Of a stretch of DNA of 45,713 nucleotides, positions 10,501 to 21,063 are shown one piece after another. The DNA comes from Actinomortierella ambigua (Eukaryota > Mortierellomycota > Mortierellomycetes > Mortierellales > Mortierellaceae). Under the pieces are notes generated by a model that saw only the letters and a program-made list of their open reading frames with translations, made no database searches and was not told the DNA's origin. The stretch lies in contig JAAAJB010000227.1 of the NCBI GenBank assembly GCA_016098155.1, positions 6,188-51,900 on the forward strand, given 5' to 3'. Each line of letters begins with the position of its first letter. Position 1 is the first letter of the stretch. The translations under genes were made by a program, and so were the position numbers.

Positions 10501-13500
10501 TTGACGACACCACCAATCGACGAGACGTTGGAGGAAGTTCCATCGCTAATCACAGACGCGCGAATGTCGTTCGTTGCAGCACCGACGGATGTTCTCGGCG
10601 AGGTGGCGTTGGATGACGATGCCTGCGACGCAGTTTGCACGGAAGTAGTGACCGTGGTCGTGGTGCTGATGCTGCTCACTGTTGTTGCCATTGAAGCCAC
10701 ACCCTTGATCTCCTCAGACTCTGCAAACTGACTAGGCACTGGAACATCGGCAACAGTCGTAACACCCACTGTAGTTGGTGGTGGGGGAGGAATGTATTGT
10801 TGCTGCTCCAGTTCGGGGTGCTTGCTGGGATCCTCCTGTGCCGATGATTGACGCCTCTCCTGCTCTTCCTGGTCCTTCTTACGGCGAGACTCGGTCTCCT
10901 CGCCGAGGATTTCACGCTCAATCTGCTTGGCCATACGATGGCGCTCGGCGTCGCTGTCCTCACCATCCTCTGGCAAGAGTGGGCCGACGGCAGTCACTGT
11001 GGCGATGGCAGCCAGCGAGCCACCACCCAAGTTGGTAGCTGTGGGGCTGGTAGGGCAGGTTGCGTCCGATACATCCTTCTTGCTGTCCAGCTCGCCCTCT
11101 TCACCACCCTCTTCAATTGTCGCCGTGGCCTTGAGGCGCTCGGCAATGGAGCCCAAGGGTCGGGATGTCATCGATTTGTTGGTGCTGGTCGATGCGACCG
11201 TAGCATTGGACGTGGACCGCTCGAGTTTACGACTCGAGGAAGTAACAACACTGACAACGGACCGTACCTCATCGGCACGGGGGTCCTGGTCCCACTTGGG
11301 CACAAAGAAGGTGTCGCCCGAGGCATCGCGGAACTCAATCATCTCGTCCTTTTCAAACGTCCGGCTGGCAAATTTGGTGCGATTGTTTGCCATGTCCATG
11401 TTGCCTCCTGGTACCTGGAGAGTGGCGCCTTGCTGGTCCTGGGAGGTTCCTGTCGCCTGGGCATGGTCGTTCTCGTCTCCGGAGTAGTACTCCTCCTTGT
11501 CGCCACCGGCACCGTATCGGCGGACGCTTCCCTCGCGAGTCGTGTTGCTTCGCCGAAGCGATGCAGCGGCCTCGGCAAAGCTCTGGCTGCCACCACCTTC
11601 AGCCTGGGCCAGGAATCGAGAGCGAAGGTTCTCTTCAGAGAAAAACTGAACGGGGCGATGCTGGGAGCCATCGGCGGCACGCTGGTTATGCAGTTGGTCG
11701 TGATGATAGTGTTGTTGAAGATGATGTTGGTGTTGGTTGTCGGCCACGCTGCTGCGAGCACTTCCCGCCATGTGTTGTTGGTTTGGCCGGTTGAGCTTCT
11801 TGGCCAACTTGCTCTTTAGCGCCTTGAGCTGCTTCAGACCACCTTTGCGTTGCTCAAAGTCGCTCTTGGAGCCACCATGGCCACCATCCGACTCATCGCC
11901 GCTCTGATGCTGTTGCGGCAGCACGTGGCGGACGACCTTCTTCATTTTGCGAACTGTGCGCTTGATACCCTCGCCACCACTGGTGTACTCGGACTTTGTA
12001 CCTCCATCCTCGCCGTCAGAGTCGTCGGCTGGACGGATAATGGGCACCGTCCGGACCTGGTTGGTGGTTGACAGCAGCTTGGGGTCACTGATCACGGAAA
12101 TTTTCTTCCGATGCCGACTGTGGCGCTTGCTCTTCGAGTCACCGCCGCCTCCAGACAGATTACCGTTGCTCGTCTTTTTGTTCAGGGGTGGGTTCATGGC
12201 TTTCTCCTGCAAGAACAATGCTTGCTGTTGCTGGATGTACATGATGTGCTGAATCTCGGCTTGGCGGTTGTTTGGCACTCCTGCAGGAAACGCGCTCAGA
12301 TTCGGGGGCTGAGGTGCAGACCGCGTCGGTGTAAAGTCATGGGGCGGGGGTGGTGGCGCCTGTGGATCCGTCGAGTAAGGGTGAGCGCTCTCTTGCTGCT
12401 GCGTCGGTGGTACATAGCCATATGGAGCTCCGCTTGCGTCAGGATGAGGACCACGACGTTGGCCAGGATGACGATGGCGCTGGTCCTCACCTCCAGAGAG
12501 GACATCTCCGTCTGTCATATTGCCCTCATCTTCATAGTCACCGTCATCCTGATGGTCCTGACCATGGCCTGTCGGAGGCAGTATCGTCTCCCAAGGGTGG
12601 TATGGGTGGCGACGTCCTGTTGGCGACGTGATCGGAGAAGTCATCGATTGACTACCTTGACGGGAATGCGAGTGGGGAGGCTGCGGAATTGGCGCAGAGG
12701 TCACCACAGGGGCGTTAACACCTGTCGGTGCATCGTAAGGGCCCGTATGCATCGGCGGAGGTACTGGCGGCTTTTGACGATGACCATTATTGGCAGAAGG
12801 ATCTGAGCTCAAGAAGCCAAAAGAGTTGGGAGGGCGGCTAGCAGGTCCTGCATGCGGCGAATTGACGGGCGATGGAGGAACAGGTACCTGTTTTGTCCAT
12901 GAAAGTTGAAGTTTTTTTTTGGATCTTGGTGAGTAATCGGGGAAATGACCGCTACCTTTTCTCTGCCAGCAACCCGCTCTCGCACTCTTCGACGGAGAAT
13001 ATCGTCCAAGAGCATTTTTTAGCTTCGAAAAAAAAAAATGGTGAGCGGAAAAGGTGAAATTGAGGTGCTGGGTTTTCCTTTCCCTTTGTCTCTATCATTT
13101 GGATTTGGCTCTTTCGCTAAAAAGTCTGTGGCCATGCTTGTTCCAACGCGCTCTGCTTCTCTCTCTCTCTCTCTCTCTCTCCCTCTCTCCCTCTGTCAGT
13201 TTCTACATGAGTTGAGTGTACTGGTTGCATTAAAAAGAATGCTCTCATATCCAAAGAAACATACACTCAGTCTCTACTCTTTTTTTTTCTCTTGCCATGC
13301 TCATGCATGTGTTGTACCTTTGGTTACTCCCTCTGTTCGCTCCTCTTTCCTCCCCCCTTGCTTCTCCTTTTTGGTCACCTGCATAGAGTGGAAGTACAGT
13401 ACCTTGTAATTGGTTGAGTCGCGGGATGCATATCGAGGCTGGTCGTCCTCCTTCTTCTCATCGGTGCCTTCTGCGCCGCTGCTCTTCACACCGTCCTCGG

Positions 13501-15049
13501 ACACCGACAGCAACGCCGGTGCTGCATTTTCTCCAGGAGCATTGCTGCTATTAATATTATTACTATTGATGCCTTGCAGGGTCTGATTGAGTTTTTTTTT
13601 TTTTTTGTCCAACCAACATCATCAGCGGTTCCGATCAAGAAAAAGGAAAACACAAACCCAAAAATAATGTGATCAAGCGTTAGTATCAGTAGAAATAATT
13701 ATCGTAATCATCGGCATTATTCTCTCGTTTCTATTTCCTCTCTCGGGGTTTTCCCTTCATGCGGCCTTTAAAGAAATTCTGCCAAGGGGCTAATTCTCAC
13801 GTCGTACCTGCTCATCTTGCGAAATACTGCTGGAATGTGCTTCATGGCCAGTAGCAGGCTCTGCATCCTGGCCCGTCATAGTTGTCAATGTCGCTGCAAC
13901 TGCAGCTGTTGAGGTAAAGGTCGAGGACGAGGAAGGCGGAGAAGAGGCGGGATGCTGGGGGTGGGGCTCTGATGCATCATGCGGAGCGGCCAACGACGAC
14001 GACGACGACGACGAAGTTGGTAGGTACGAGTCGGGGCCTGATGCATCGGCAACGGCGGAGGCGGTGGCGGGGCCAGAAACGGGGCTCTTGGGCGTCACAT
14101 GGGCCGAGGGCGGCTGCTGCTGCTGCTGCTGCTGCTGAAGGAATTGTTGATGATGTTGCTGCTGTTGAAGCGGTGAAGGCTCCCAACTCTGGGTCAGGTT
14201 TTCGAGTTGGGTGCCAATGCGGCTGGAATGCAGATAAGGTGCGTCCTTGGGCGCATTCTTTAGAATCGAGCCCTGGCGACGGAGACCGGGTGAGGACGAT
14301 GGCGATAGGGCAGGGGATGCGGTGGTGGACCGCGAGGAAGAAGGATATTGGTTGTTGTTGTTGCTGCTGTTGTTGTTGGACGAACGAAACAAGGGAGAGG
14401 TGTACTGCACACGGCTGTTGCTTCGTTGCAATGGGCTATTGCCGCCACTGGCTTGATGTTGCCCATTGCTGTTGCTACCAGGAGAAGTAGGCAGCAGCAT
14501 ATTTGTTGATCCTGAGCCGTCAATCGATTGGGAAGGAGATGAGGAATGTGAAAAACTACTACCAGCGCTACCGCCAGAGCGTGCGTTGGCCAGAGATGTA
14601 GGTGCTGGCGAGTGCGAGCGCAGCGGGGAAGAATTAGAGATGAGTGGCGACTGGTCAGGTGTTGTCAGCGACGACGACATTTGATTGGGAGTCCATGGAC
14701 GGGATGCGGCCTCGCTGCTCTCGTTATTGCTGCCACCAGCACCTCGAAGCAACGGCTGTGAGGTCTTGTGGCGCAAGTTTGGGTTGGAGCTCTGGTGGCG
14801 CAGGGTCGAGGTCGGGGCATGTCTGCCAGAGCCGTTCCTGGTAAGGGACGGATAGGAGGCTGAAGGAACAGGTGGCAGAAGTGGCAATGGGTCGCGCGTC
14901 TTGAGCTCGAGAGGACCTGAGATGATATTGGCCGATTTGGGAGGGGACATGTTGGGCACGCTTGGTTGCCAGACAGCCAGTGCCTTCAGCGGTTGCTGCT
15001 GCTGCTGCTGGTGTTGATCTCTACCGGGAATGGGCCTCGGTGCCGACAT
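7570..15049 (-). CDS. Very large low-complexity, predicted disordered protein (2203 aa), function unknown
   Basis: Exons in coding order: 15049-13808, 13582-13403, 12887-10232, 10103-7570. The joins are phase 0, 0 and 1. The total of 6612 nt gives 2203 residues. The start is the ATG at 15049, in context CACCATGTCG. The protein is dominated by Ser/Pro/Thr with at least five poly-Q blocks, poly-S and poly-A runs, acidic Asp/Asn blocks and an SR-dipeptide stretch near the C-terminus (SRSRSRSRSLSHSRSR). Less biased islands, possibly folded or binding segments, are RHPYHPWETILPP, a Lys-rich part (LKQLKALKSKLAKKLNRP) and FEKDEMIEFRDASGDTFFVP, all coded by exon 3. There is no signal peptide, membrane segment or enzyme motif. 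I do not recognise the family. Scaffold, polarity or RNA-associated roles would all be guesses. The repetitive codons create long antisense frames that should be ignored. Confidence 0.8.
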
Positions 15050-16881
15050 GGTGAGTGGAAATGTGAATGGAGATGGAGAGGGGAGAGTGAGAGAGGAGGC
15101 GAGGAGAGAGAGGAGAGGAAAGACAAAAACGGGGTCGGCCAGGAACCACGAGCACGGCCGTTAGGAGACACACAAAAGAAGAAATTAAGTGGGGTAGACA
15201 AGGGTCAGCAATAGTGGCGAGAAGAAGGCGAAGGACAGGGGAGTTGGAAGAAGGGGAGGGAAAGAAGGGGCGAGAGGAAGGGTGCCAGGAGTGGCAGTGG
15301 GAAGGGGGCAATGAAAGGAATGTGGAAAATGAATGAAGGGAAGGAAAAAAAAGAAATGAGAGAGATGATGGCTTGACTTGGCCCCCAAAAAGAGTGTGAG
15401 AGAGAGAAAACAGCTTGCGGAGAGAGCGGGAGAGTGAGAGAGAGAGATGAAGGGGAATCCTGCTGAGAGACTGGACTGATGGCAGGAACGAAGGGAGGGG
15501 GGTTTGTTTTGGTGATGGTACCTGAAAAAAATGCAAGGTCAATTAACCTTATTCTTAAACAGCCCTTTTGTAGTTGGAACGACAGTAAGGTGCAAGATGC
15601 CACTCACTACTGTACTCACTCATTGTCTGTCTATCTGTCTGTGTGCTTCCATGTATGTCTCAGTTTCCATCTCTCAGCTCCAGCAGAGTGTGTGAGATTT
15701 TTGAGCGGAGCATGAGAGGAATCATCGCGACTTTATGTCAGCTCATCCACGAGTCTGTGGCAAGATCGGACAGGAAGCAACTCTACTTTGCTCTCGTCCC
15801 TCTCGTCCCTCTCGTCCCTCTCCCCCCCCCTCTCCCCCACTTTCCTCCTCTCATTCGAGATGAGCGAATCACTTCTCTCTCTCTCCTCTTTATCGTGGTG
15901 AACGTGACGCAACAAGGAGCTACTTTACTCCACCCTTTTTTTTATCCGTACTGCATGTGTCTATTCCCCCGCACAGGAATAAAAGGGAGAGAGATGAAGA
16001 TCAGTTCGCGCTTCGAAACGAAAAGCAGGAGGTTACAATGGAGTGGCTGAACAACCAGGTTTGCTTCTGTTTTGCACAGGAAGACAATCCCACGCCCACA
16101 TTTCCCAATGACAAGATATGTATGTGGTTGTCAAGCGAATTACTACTTTCTGCCCTGTGTGGGTAGACCCTTCTAGGATAAAAAAAGGGGGAGGAGTGGA
16201 GAGGGGGCGGTGCACAGCCATTCATTCAATCCCTTCTCCGCCGTTCATTCTTGCTTGTGCTCGGTCGAGAGAAATGAAGTCAACAAAAAGGAGCCTGCTG
16301 CTGTTTTAAGTCATATATGTATGTTGTGGGCAGACTTGCATCTATTTTTTGCTGGATGCTCTCACCTCGTATTCCTTTAACCCCATATTCCCAATGGGCC
16401 ACACCTATCCGATGAATATGCATTAGCGGCTATCCCTCGTGCGCCTGTCGAACCCCCAACAAGCCGATAATTGCGCAGTGTTGTTCTTCCTTTTTCCACT
16501 CAAAGATCGCATCAGTCCCATTTCGCTCATCTCTCCCATGCAGTAGTTCAGGCACCGCATCGTAGTTCTCTTCTCGCTCACTTCTTTCCTCCCCTCTCCC
16601 TCTTTTTAGCCACATTTGATGCTCGTACCCCACAGATTGTACACAATAACACCAACTTTGACCCGTGCGCAAAAACAAAAAACAGCAGAAGCATCGTGAG
16701 GCAGAATCTCCTACATATCCCCCAGCCAAGCGCCATTTTTCTTCTCGCCCGCCCTCCTTTAAAACGATGGCGGATATGCTGTCTAAATACTTCTTTTAAT
16801 TTATTTTGTTCTTAATGTCAAAGGTCTAAAGGGAAACAAAGCAATGGAAGAGGAGAGAGACAGTGCAGGAGGAAGAGAAAT
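15050..16881. other. Intergenic region: leader/promoter of the 2203-aa gene, then no supported gene
   Basis: 15050-15480 is strongly purine-rich on the plus strand. Read in the direction of the minus-strand gene that starts at 15049, it is a C/T-rich leader or promoter, a pattern seen upstream of several genes here. From 15540 to 16880 I find only short frames without recognisable features, and CT-rich microsatellite stretches (15790-15840, 15870-15890). Confidence 0.55.
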
Positions 16882-18666
16882 CTACGCACGACGAGGGCAC
16901 ACCTCATCGCTGTCCCAGTCCTCGCTGCCGACACAGCGACGGCAGACAAAGAGGCTATGACGATCATACTTCTTCTTGAGCTGTTTCAGACGACGATAGT
17001 TGCTGCCAAAAAAGTTTTGTTGGAACTGCGGCTCGTTAGGATCGGCCTCGTTCTGATAGGCTCCCATACCCGGTGTGATCGCACGCAGACGATCGACCAG
17101 CCTTGTCAGAGTGTCCTGAACATAGACCTGGCCCTCGTAAGGGGTCGTGTCCAACCAACCACCCGTGATAACAATGTGCGACAGAGCGCGGCGCCAAGCC
17201 GGCAAGACGGACGTGTCACGGGAGTTGCCGCGCGAGACCTGACCACCGGCGACGAGGTGCGTCAGATAACCGCCGTCGGGCATGATCTGCGCAAGTCCGT
17301 CCTGGATCTGGGCCATGGTGGAGGCAAGACGATCGACCCCATCCTTGGACTGGAACATGGAGGCAGGGATGAGACGCGATGCAAGATGATAGTTGTGGCC
17401 GGCGTTCTCGGTTTCGGGTGACGCGATCAAAGTCTTGAACAGGTCGTAGTACGTCGCATGGTGCGTGATAGTGTCGTTCGAGACCTGGGCATCGGGGAAG
17501 GAGCGAGCATAGTCCAAGTAGGGTTTGACACTGGCCTTGGCGGTGTCGAGGTCGGCATCAGGGAGGTAGAACATCATCAGAGTGAACTTGGTGGTGGTGT
17601 AGGTGTATCCGGACCAGCCTTCCTTGGCCCAGCGACCATAGTTGGCGTAAAACTCGCGCACAATGCTGTTAATGGTGGTCGTGTTTTCGGAGTAGACAAA
17701 GTTGGTGGCGTAGTTGATGTTCTGAAGAGCTGGGTGGGTACGATAGACGGCCTCGGCGATCACACCAAAGCCTGGTCCACCTCCACGAAGCGCCCAGAAG
17801 AGATCTCGGTTCTGGTAATCGTTAGCGACCCGCACCTGGCCATCGGCCGTCACAACCGTGTACTGGAGCACATTGTCAACGCAAAGGCCGTGACGTGGCG
17901 ATAGGGGGCTATGACCACCGCCAAGGCAGTAACCACCAACAGCTCCGACCGTGGCTTCGGCACCGCCGACGACGATGCGCTTGTGCGCGTCCAAGACACG
18001 GTTGACTTCTTCCCACAGAACGCCCGGTCCTACGACGACGGCATCAGCACCCTGGACATCCTTCGGGGCGCCTTCAGGGATAAACTTGGGCTCAACATTG
18101 AGCTTCTTCATAAAGTATGTCCACAGGTTCACCGACGACGCAGCAGTACTGCGACCCAGGTAATCATGGCCCGTGTTCTTGACAGAGAGACGAACATTGT
18201 GCTGGGCGGCAAAGCGAACGGTAGCCTGGATATCAGCGATGGAGGAGGCATTGACGGTGTAGAGGGGCACAGCACCTTGCTCGCACGTTGTCTGGTTGAG
18301 CAGGCAGCCGACACCCTTGATTGTTTCCCAGTTTGTCTGTTGGACGGCACCAGGCTGGAGCTGGCGCCAACGGTCATGCTTGTAGCCCTTCTTGATCTCT
18401 GCACATTTGGCCTCGTCGTAGAAAGGTTGGTGACACTCGCGTGAAACGGGGGTTGTGGCGATCAAGCGGCCGCCGACCGTCTGGTTGAACGACGACCATG
18501 TGTCAGGCAACGGCCAGCAAGGCTGGTCAGGCTGGCAGCGGCACACGAGGCGAGGTCGGGGGGCAACTGGGGACTCGGCTTCCTGGGGGGCGGTTGCCGC
18601 AGATGCTGTGGCGAAGAGGGCAGCCGCAAGGGCGGCGGATTGGAGTAGCAACTGCAAGGGTCGCAT
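16882..18666 (-). CDS. Secreted FAD-binding oxidoreductase, BBE family (isoamyl alcohol oxidase-like)
   Basis: Intronless, 594 residues. The N-terminus MRPLQLLLQSAALAAALFA is a signal peptide followed by the C-x-C-x5-CWP opening typical of fungal isoamyl-alcohol-oxidase-like proteins, with ATVGGRL-type sequence soon after. The PCMH-type FAD domain shows NTGHDYLGRS, whose H167 is the likely 8-alpha-histidyl FAD attachment site, then GAVGGYCLGGGHSPLS and LRGGGPGFGV. The C-terminal BBE motif YQNEADPNEPQFQQNFFGSN is intact. In bicovalent family members a second FAD link is made by a cysteine nine residues ahead of the GGG turn. The aligned residue here is Glu or Ala (GGAEATVG), so mono-covalent FAD is expected. 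The cysteine in GGYCLGGG is offset. Such enzymes oxidise alcohols or sugars with release of H2O2 outside the cell; the substrate cannot be told. A TATAAAA lies 52 bp upstream of the ATG. Confidence 0.9.
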   Translation of the reverse strand: MRPLQLLLQSAALAAALFATASAATAPQEAESPVAPRPRLVCRCQPDQPCWPLPDTWSSFNQTVGGRLIATTPVSRECHQPFYDEAKCAEIKKGYKHDRWRQLQPGAVQQTNWETIKGVGCLLNQTTCEQGAVPLYTVNASSIADIQATVRFAAQHNVRLSVKNTGHDYLGRSTAASSVNLWTYFMKKLNVEPKFIPEGAPKDVQGADAVVVGPGVLWEEVNRVLDAHKRIVVGGAEATVGAVGGYCLGGGHSPLSPRHGLCVDNVLQYTVVTADGQVRVANDYQNRDLFWALRGGGPGFGVIAEAVYRTHPALQNINYATNFVYSENTTTINSIVREFYANYGRWAKEGWSGYTYTTTKFTLMMFYLPDADLDTAKASVKPYLDYARSFPDAQVSNDTITHHATYYDLFKTLIASPETENAGHNYHLASRLIPASMFQSKDGVDRLASTMAQIQDGLAQIMPDGGYLTHLVAGGQVSRGNSRDTSVLPAWRRALSHIVITGGWLDTTPYEGQVYVQDTLTRLVDRLRAITPGMGAYQNEADPNEPQFQQNFFGSNYRRLKQLKKKYDRHSLFVCRRCVGSEDWDSDEVCPRRA

Positions 18667-18717
18667 TTTCTTTCTTTGATGTTTGATGAAGCATTAGGAG
18701 AGAGAGGAAGCAATTGG

Positions 18718-18724
18718 TTTTATA
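18718..18724 (-). promoter_or_regulatory. TATA box of the BBE-type oxidase gene
   Basis: TATAAAA on the minus strand, 52 bp upstream of the ATG at 18666, followed immediately (in the direction of the gene) by CCAAT-like sequence (TATAAAACCAATTG). Position and match to consensus suggest a core promoter with a short leader. Seen in sequence; function inferred. Confidence 0.5.
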
Positions 18725-19487
18725 CCATCCTTGAGTCGAAAAAATTGTCTTGGCTTACAGAGGGCTGTGGAAAATAGCCTGACGTCCCTCAGGGTCGACG
18801 TAACCTTAATTGCTGTGCATGGCTCCGTTCTCTTTGTCGCTGATGACAAAGGCCGCAAAAGGAGCAAAAGGAGCAGGAGAGCACAAATGTACCCTCAAAC
18901 AGGCCATGCGGCTTGAAAACGCAGCCAACTGCAGAGAGGTGAATCGACTTTTGGAACTTTGCACTGTGCCGTGGGTACAGCCCCATGTACAGTTTAGTGC
19001 GTCAATTGAGGACCCAATCCAGCTCATGCATGCCAACGTGTGCTCTGTATATTTGCCCACAAAGGAAAACTAGTGTACGCAGTGATAAGCTCTCACCACA
19101 GATTAAGTTCCACCCTCTTGACCATCCAATGGCCAACCTTCCTTGAAATAGCCCATATCCCATGCGGTCCATGGGACGCGCCGTCTTTCCGCGGAGGGGT
19201 TGTCAAGCTAGCCTTGTCTTTCGACTGCTGACAAAAGCCATGCAATAGCCAAATAAATTATGTAGACAAGGTCGCCGTCGCTGTTGAATAGGTGCCCGAT
19301 CGGTGCTTATAGCCAACAGCACATCCCATCGACTTTGAACATGAATAGCCTGTTTTACTCCCCGAGCCAACAACATTGATTTTCATTTCTGCGTGATCTT
19401 TCTAGTCTAGCGCGAGGAGGGTGAAAATGATATACATGGTGTGTTCAATCAAAATACGTGGGGCCAATGCCCTCCCCCTCTCGCCCC
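18725..19487. other. Intergenic region, no supported gene
   Basis: It holds the upstream region of the oxidase gene and the 3' flank of the ferritin gene. A plus-strand frame at 18810-19073 (87 codons) has no domain, no paired splice sites and no compositional support, so I do not call it. Confidence 0.5.
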
Positions 19488-20752
19488 TTACACCTCGTCC
19501 TCCAGGTTCTTGTCAAACAAGTAGAGACCCAATCCATTGCCAGCCCTGTCGTGCTGGGTGATATCGCGTGCGAGATGTTCGATGGTGTCCACCTGCTGAG
19601 CAAGAGCAACCGATCGGATAGTGTTGGCCAGTTGAGGGTCGTCGTTATCATCCGCCAGCGATGAGACAGCTATGAGATGGGGAGGAAGGTGTACAAGAGA
19701 GTCAATAAAGTGTATGTGCATCGATGAGAGAGAGAGGAACGCGATAAACAATTACGGATGATAGTTTTTGCCATCTCTTTTTTTTTGGCCACTGGCTTAC
19801 CGAGAAAGTTCTTGTTCACGTCGCGCTCGATTTGCAGGGCGGCATCTAGATGGTTATATCAGAACGGGTCATGTGGGTTCCCCGAACCCGCAGAGAGTAC
19901 AAAGAATGAGAACAAGAGTTGAGCACAAAGTGCAAACAACACACACCAACGGAGCTTAAACACCAATAGGGAAATCGAATTCCGAGATCTCCAGCTCCTG
20001 GTTGCAGCTGACGAGACAATACAGCAGCAGTTACGACATCTCTTGTCCAGGCATGGTGTATCCCTTTCCCTTCTCTTCCCTTCCTTTCCAATCTCATCGC
20101 TTTTTTTCCAGTATTCAAGATGTACATCCCCTCCTCAGTCGGGTTGAAGAGGAAACCTCTGACGAATCCCCCTCCTCCTGTCCTCTCTCCCTTCTCCTCT
20201 CCTGAGACAGCAACACCAAATCGAAATCAGGTGTCGATTTCACTTGCCTAGAGCCTCTCGGGCCGACGACCAGTCGGGAGAGGGTGCAGGGATGGTGTTG
20301 AGGACCACAGTGCCTCCACGCTCGTTCTGATAGTGGATCCAGTATTGGGCCCTTTCGGTTTCCTAATCAGCAATCGATAGACAGTGACGCAAGGGAGTGA
20401 AAAGCACCTTCCTCTGTCAGCGAGCGTTGGAGAAAAGAATGCAAGGGACAAATTTTCTCACACAATAATAAAGGAGAGAGAGAGAAAGAGTTGCGAGTGT
20501 ATGACAGAGAGAGAACGGCTGGACTTCCCCTCTCTCTCTTTCTCTCTCCACTCCATTCCATGGTAGCAACGAGGTAGATACCTTGGAGGCTCGCTTGGAG
20601 AAATTCTTGGCAAGGCCAGGAAGGGCAACGTCCGACTGGCTAAAGTAGGCAGCAATCTGTCGGAAGGTCTGTGCAGCTGTCAACTGGAGGTTGACCTGTT
20701 GGTTGATGTACGACTCGGCCCCCTCGGAAAAGTTTTGCCTTGCGATCGACAT
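19488..20752 (-). CDS. Ferritin (zygomycete type) with altered ferroxidase site
   Basis: Exons in coding order: 20752-20582, 20362-20248, 19845-19801 (45 nt), 19669-19488. The joins are phase 0, 1 and 1, giving 170 residues, the normal ferritin length. Recognisable ferritin blocks are VNLQLTAAQTF, YFSQSDVALPGLAKNF, YQNERGGTVVL, ALQIERDVNKNFL and GLGLYLFDKNL. By alignment with human H ferritin, four ferroxidase residues are changed or kept as follows: E27 is Gln (Q23), Y34 is Phe (F30), E62 is kept (E58), H65 is Arg (R61). E107 (E102) and Q141 (Q136) are kept. Loss of the E27 and H65 ligands suggests weak or absent iron oxidation, as in animal L chains. It may co-assemble with a catalytic subunit elsewhere, or bind iron or nucleic acid for other reasons. 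The second intron is GC-AG. No signal peptide, so cytosolic. The leader carries a CAA-repeat tract. Confidence 0.92.
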
Positions 20753-21063
20753 GGTATTTTTTGATTTTGTAGTGGGGGTAGTTGTTGTTGTTGTTGTTGT
20801 GTAGGTCGTAGAGTGTGTCTGCGTGAGGATGTGCGTGCGTGAGTGTGGAGAAGCAACGAAAGGGCAGTAGTGTTTGGTGTGGTTTGCGTTCTTGTGAAGA
20901 AGAGAATGTTGCGCAGAGTGGCCTAAATGGAAAAAAAAAAAAATGTGACGTGCATTTTTTGTCGCCTGAGATCGACAACCAGGGGTGGGGTGTTGCAGAG
21001 TGCTTCATACAGAATACATAGAGCATTTATTTGTTTCTTGGCGGGTAACTGTTATAGACTGCT
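20753..21063. other. Ferritin leader and thiolase 3' flank
   Basis: Directly upstream of the ferritin ATG, minus-strand reading, is a leader containing (CAA)n at about 20779-20800 and a C/T-rich stretch. I looked for an iron-responsive-element-like hairpin and saw none that stands out. The remainder is the short spacer to the thiolase stop at 21064. Confidence 0.45.

Noticed and set aside
10848..11819. 323-codon plus-strand open frame
   Set aside because: Antisense shadow of the repetitive Ser/Gly/Gln codons of the minus-strand 2203-aa gene; no start context or domain.
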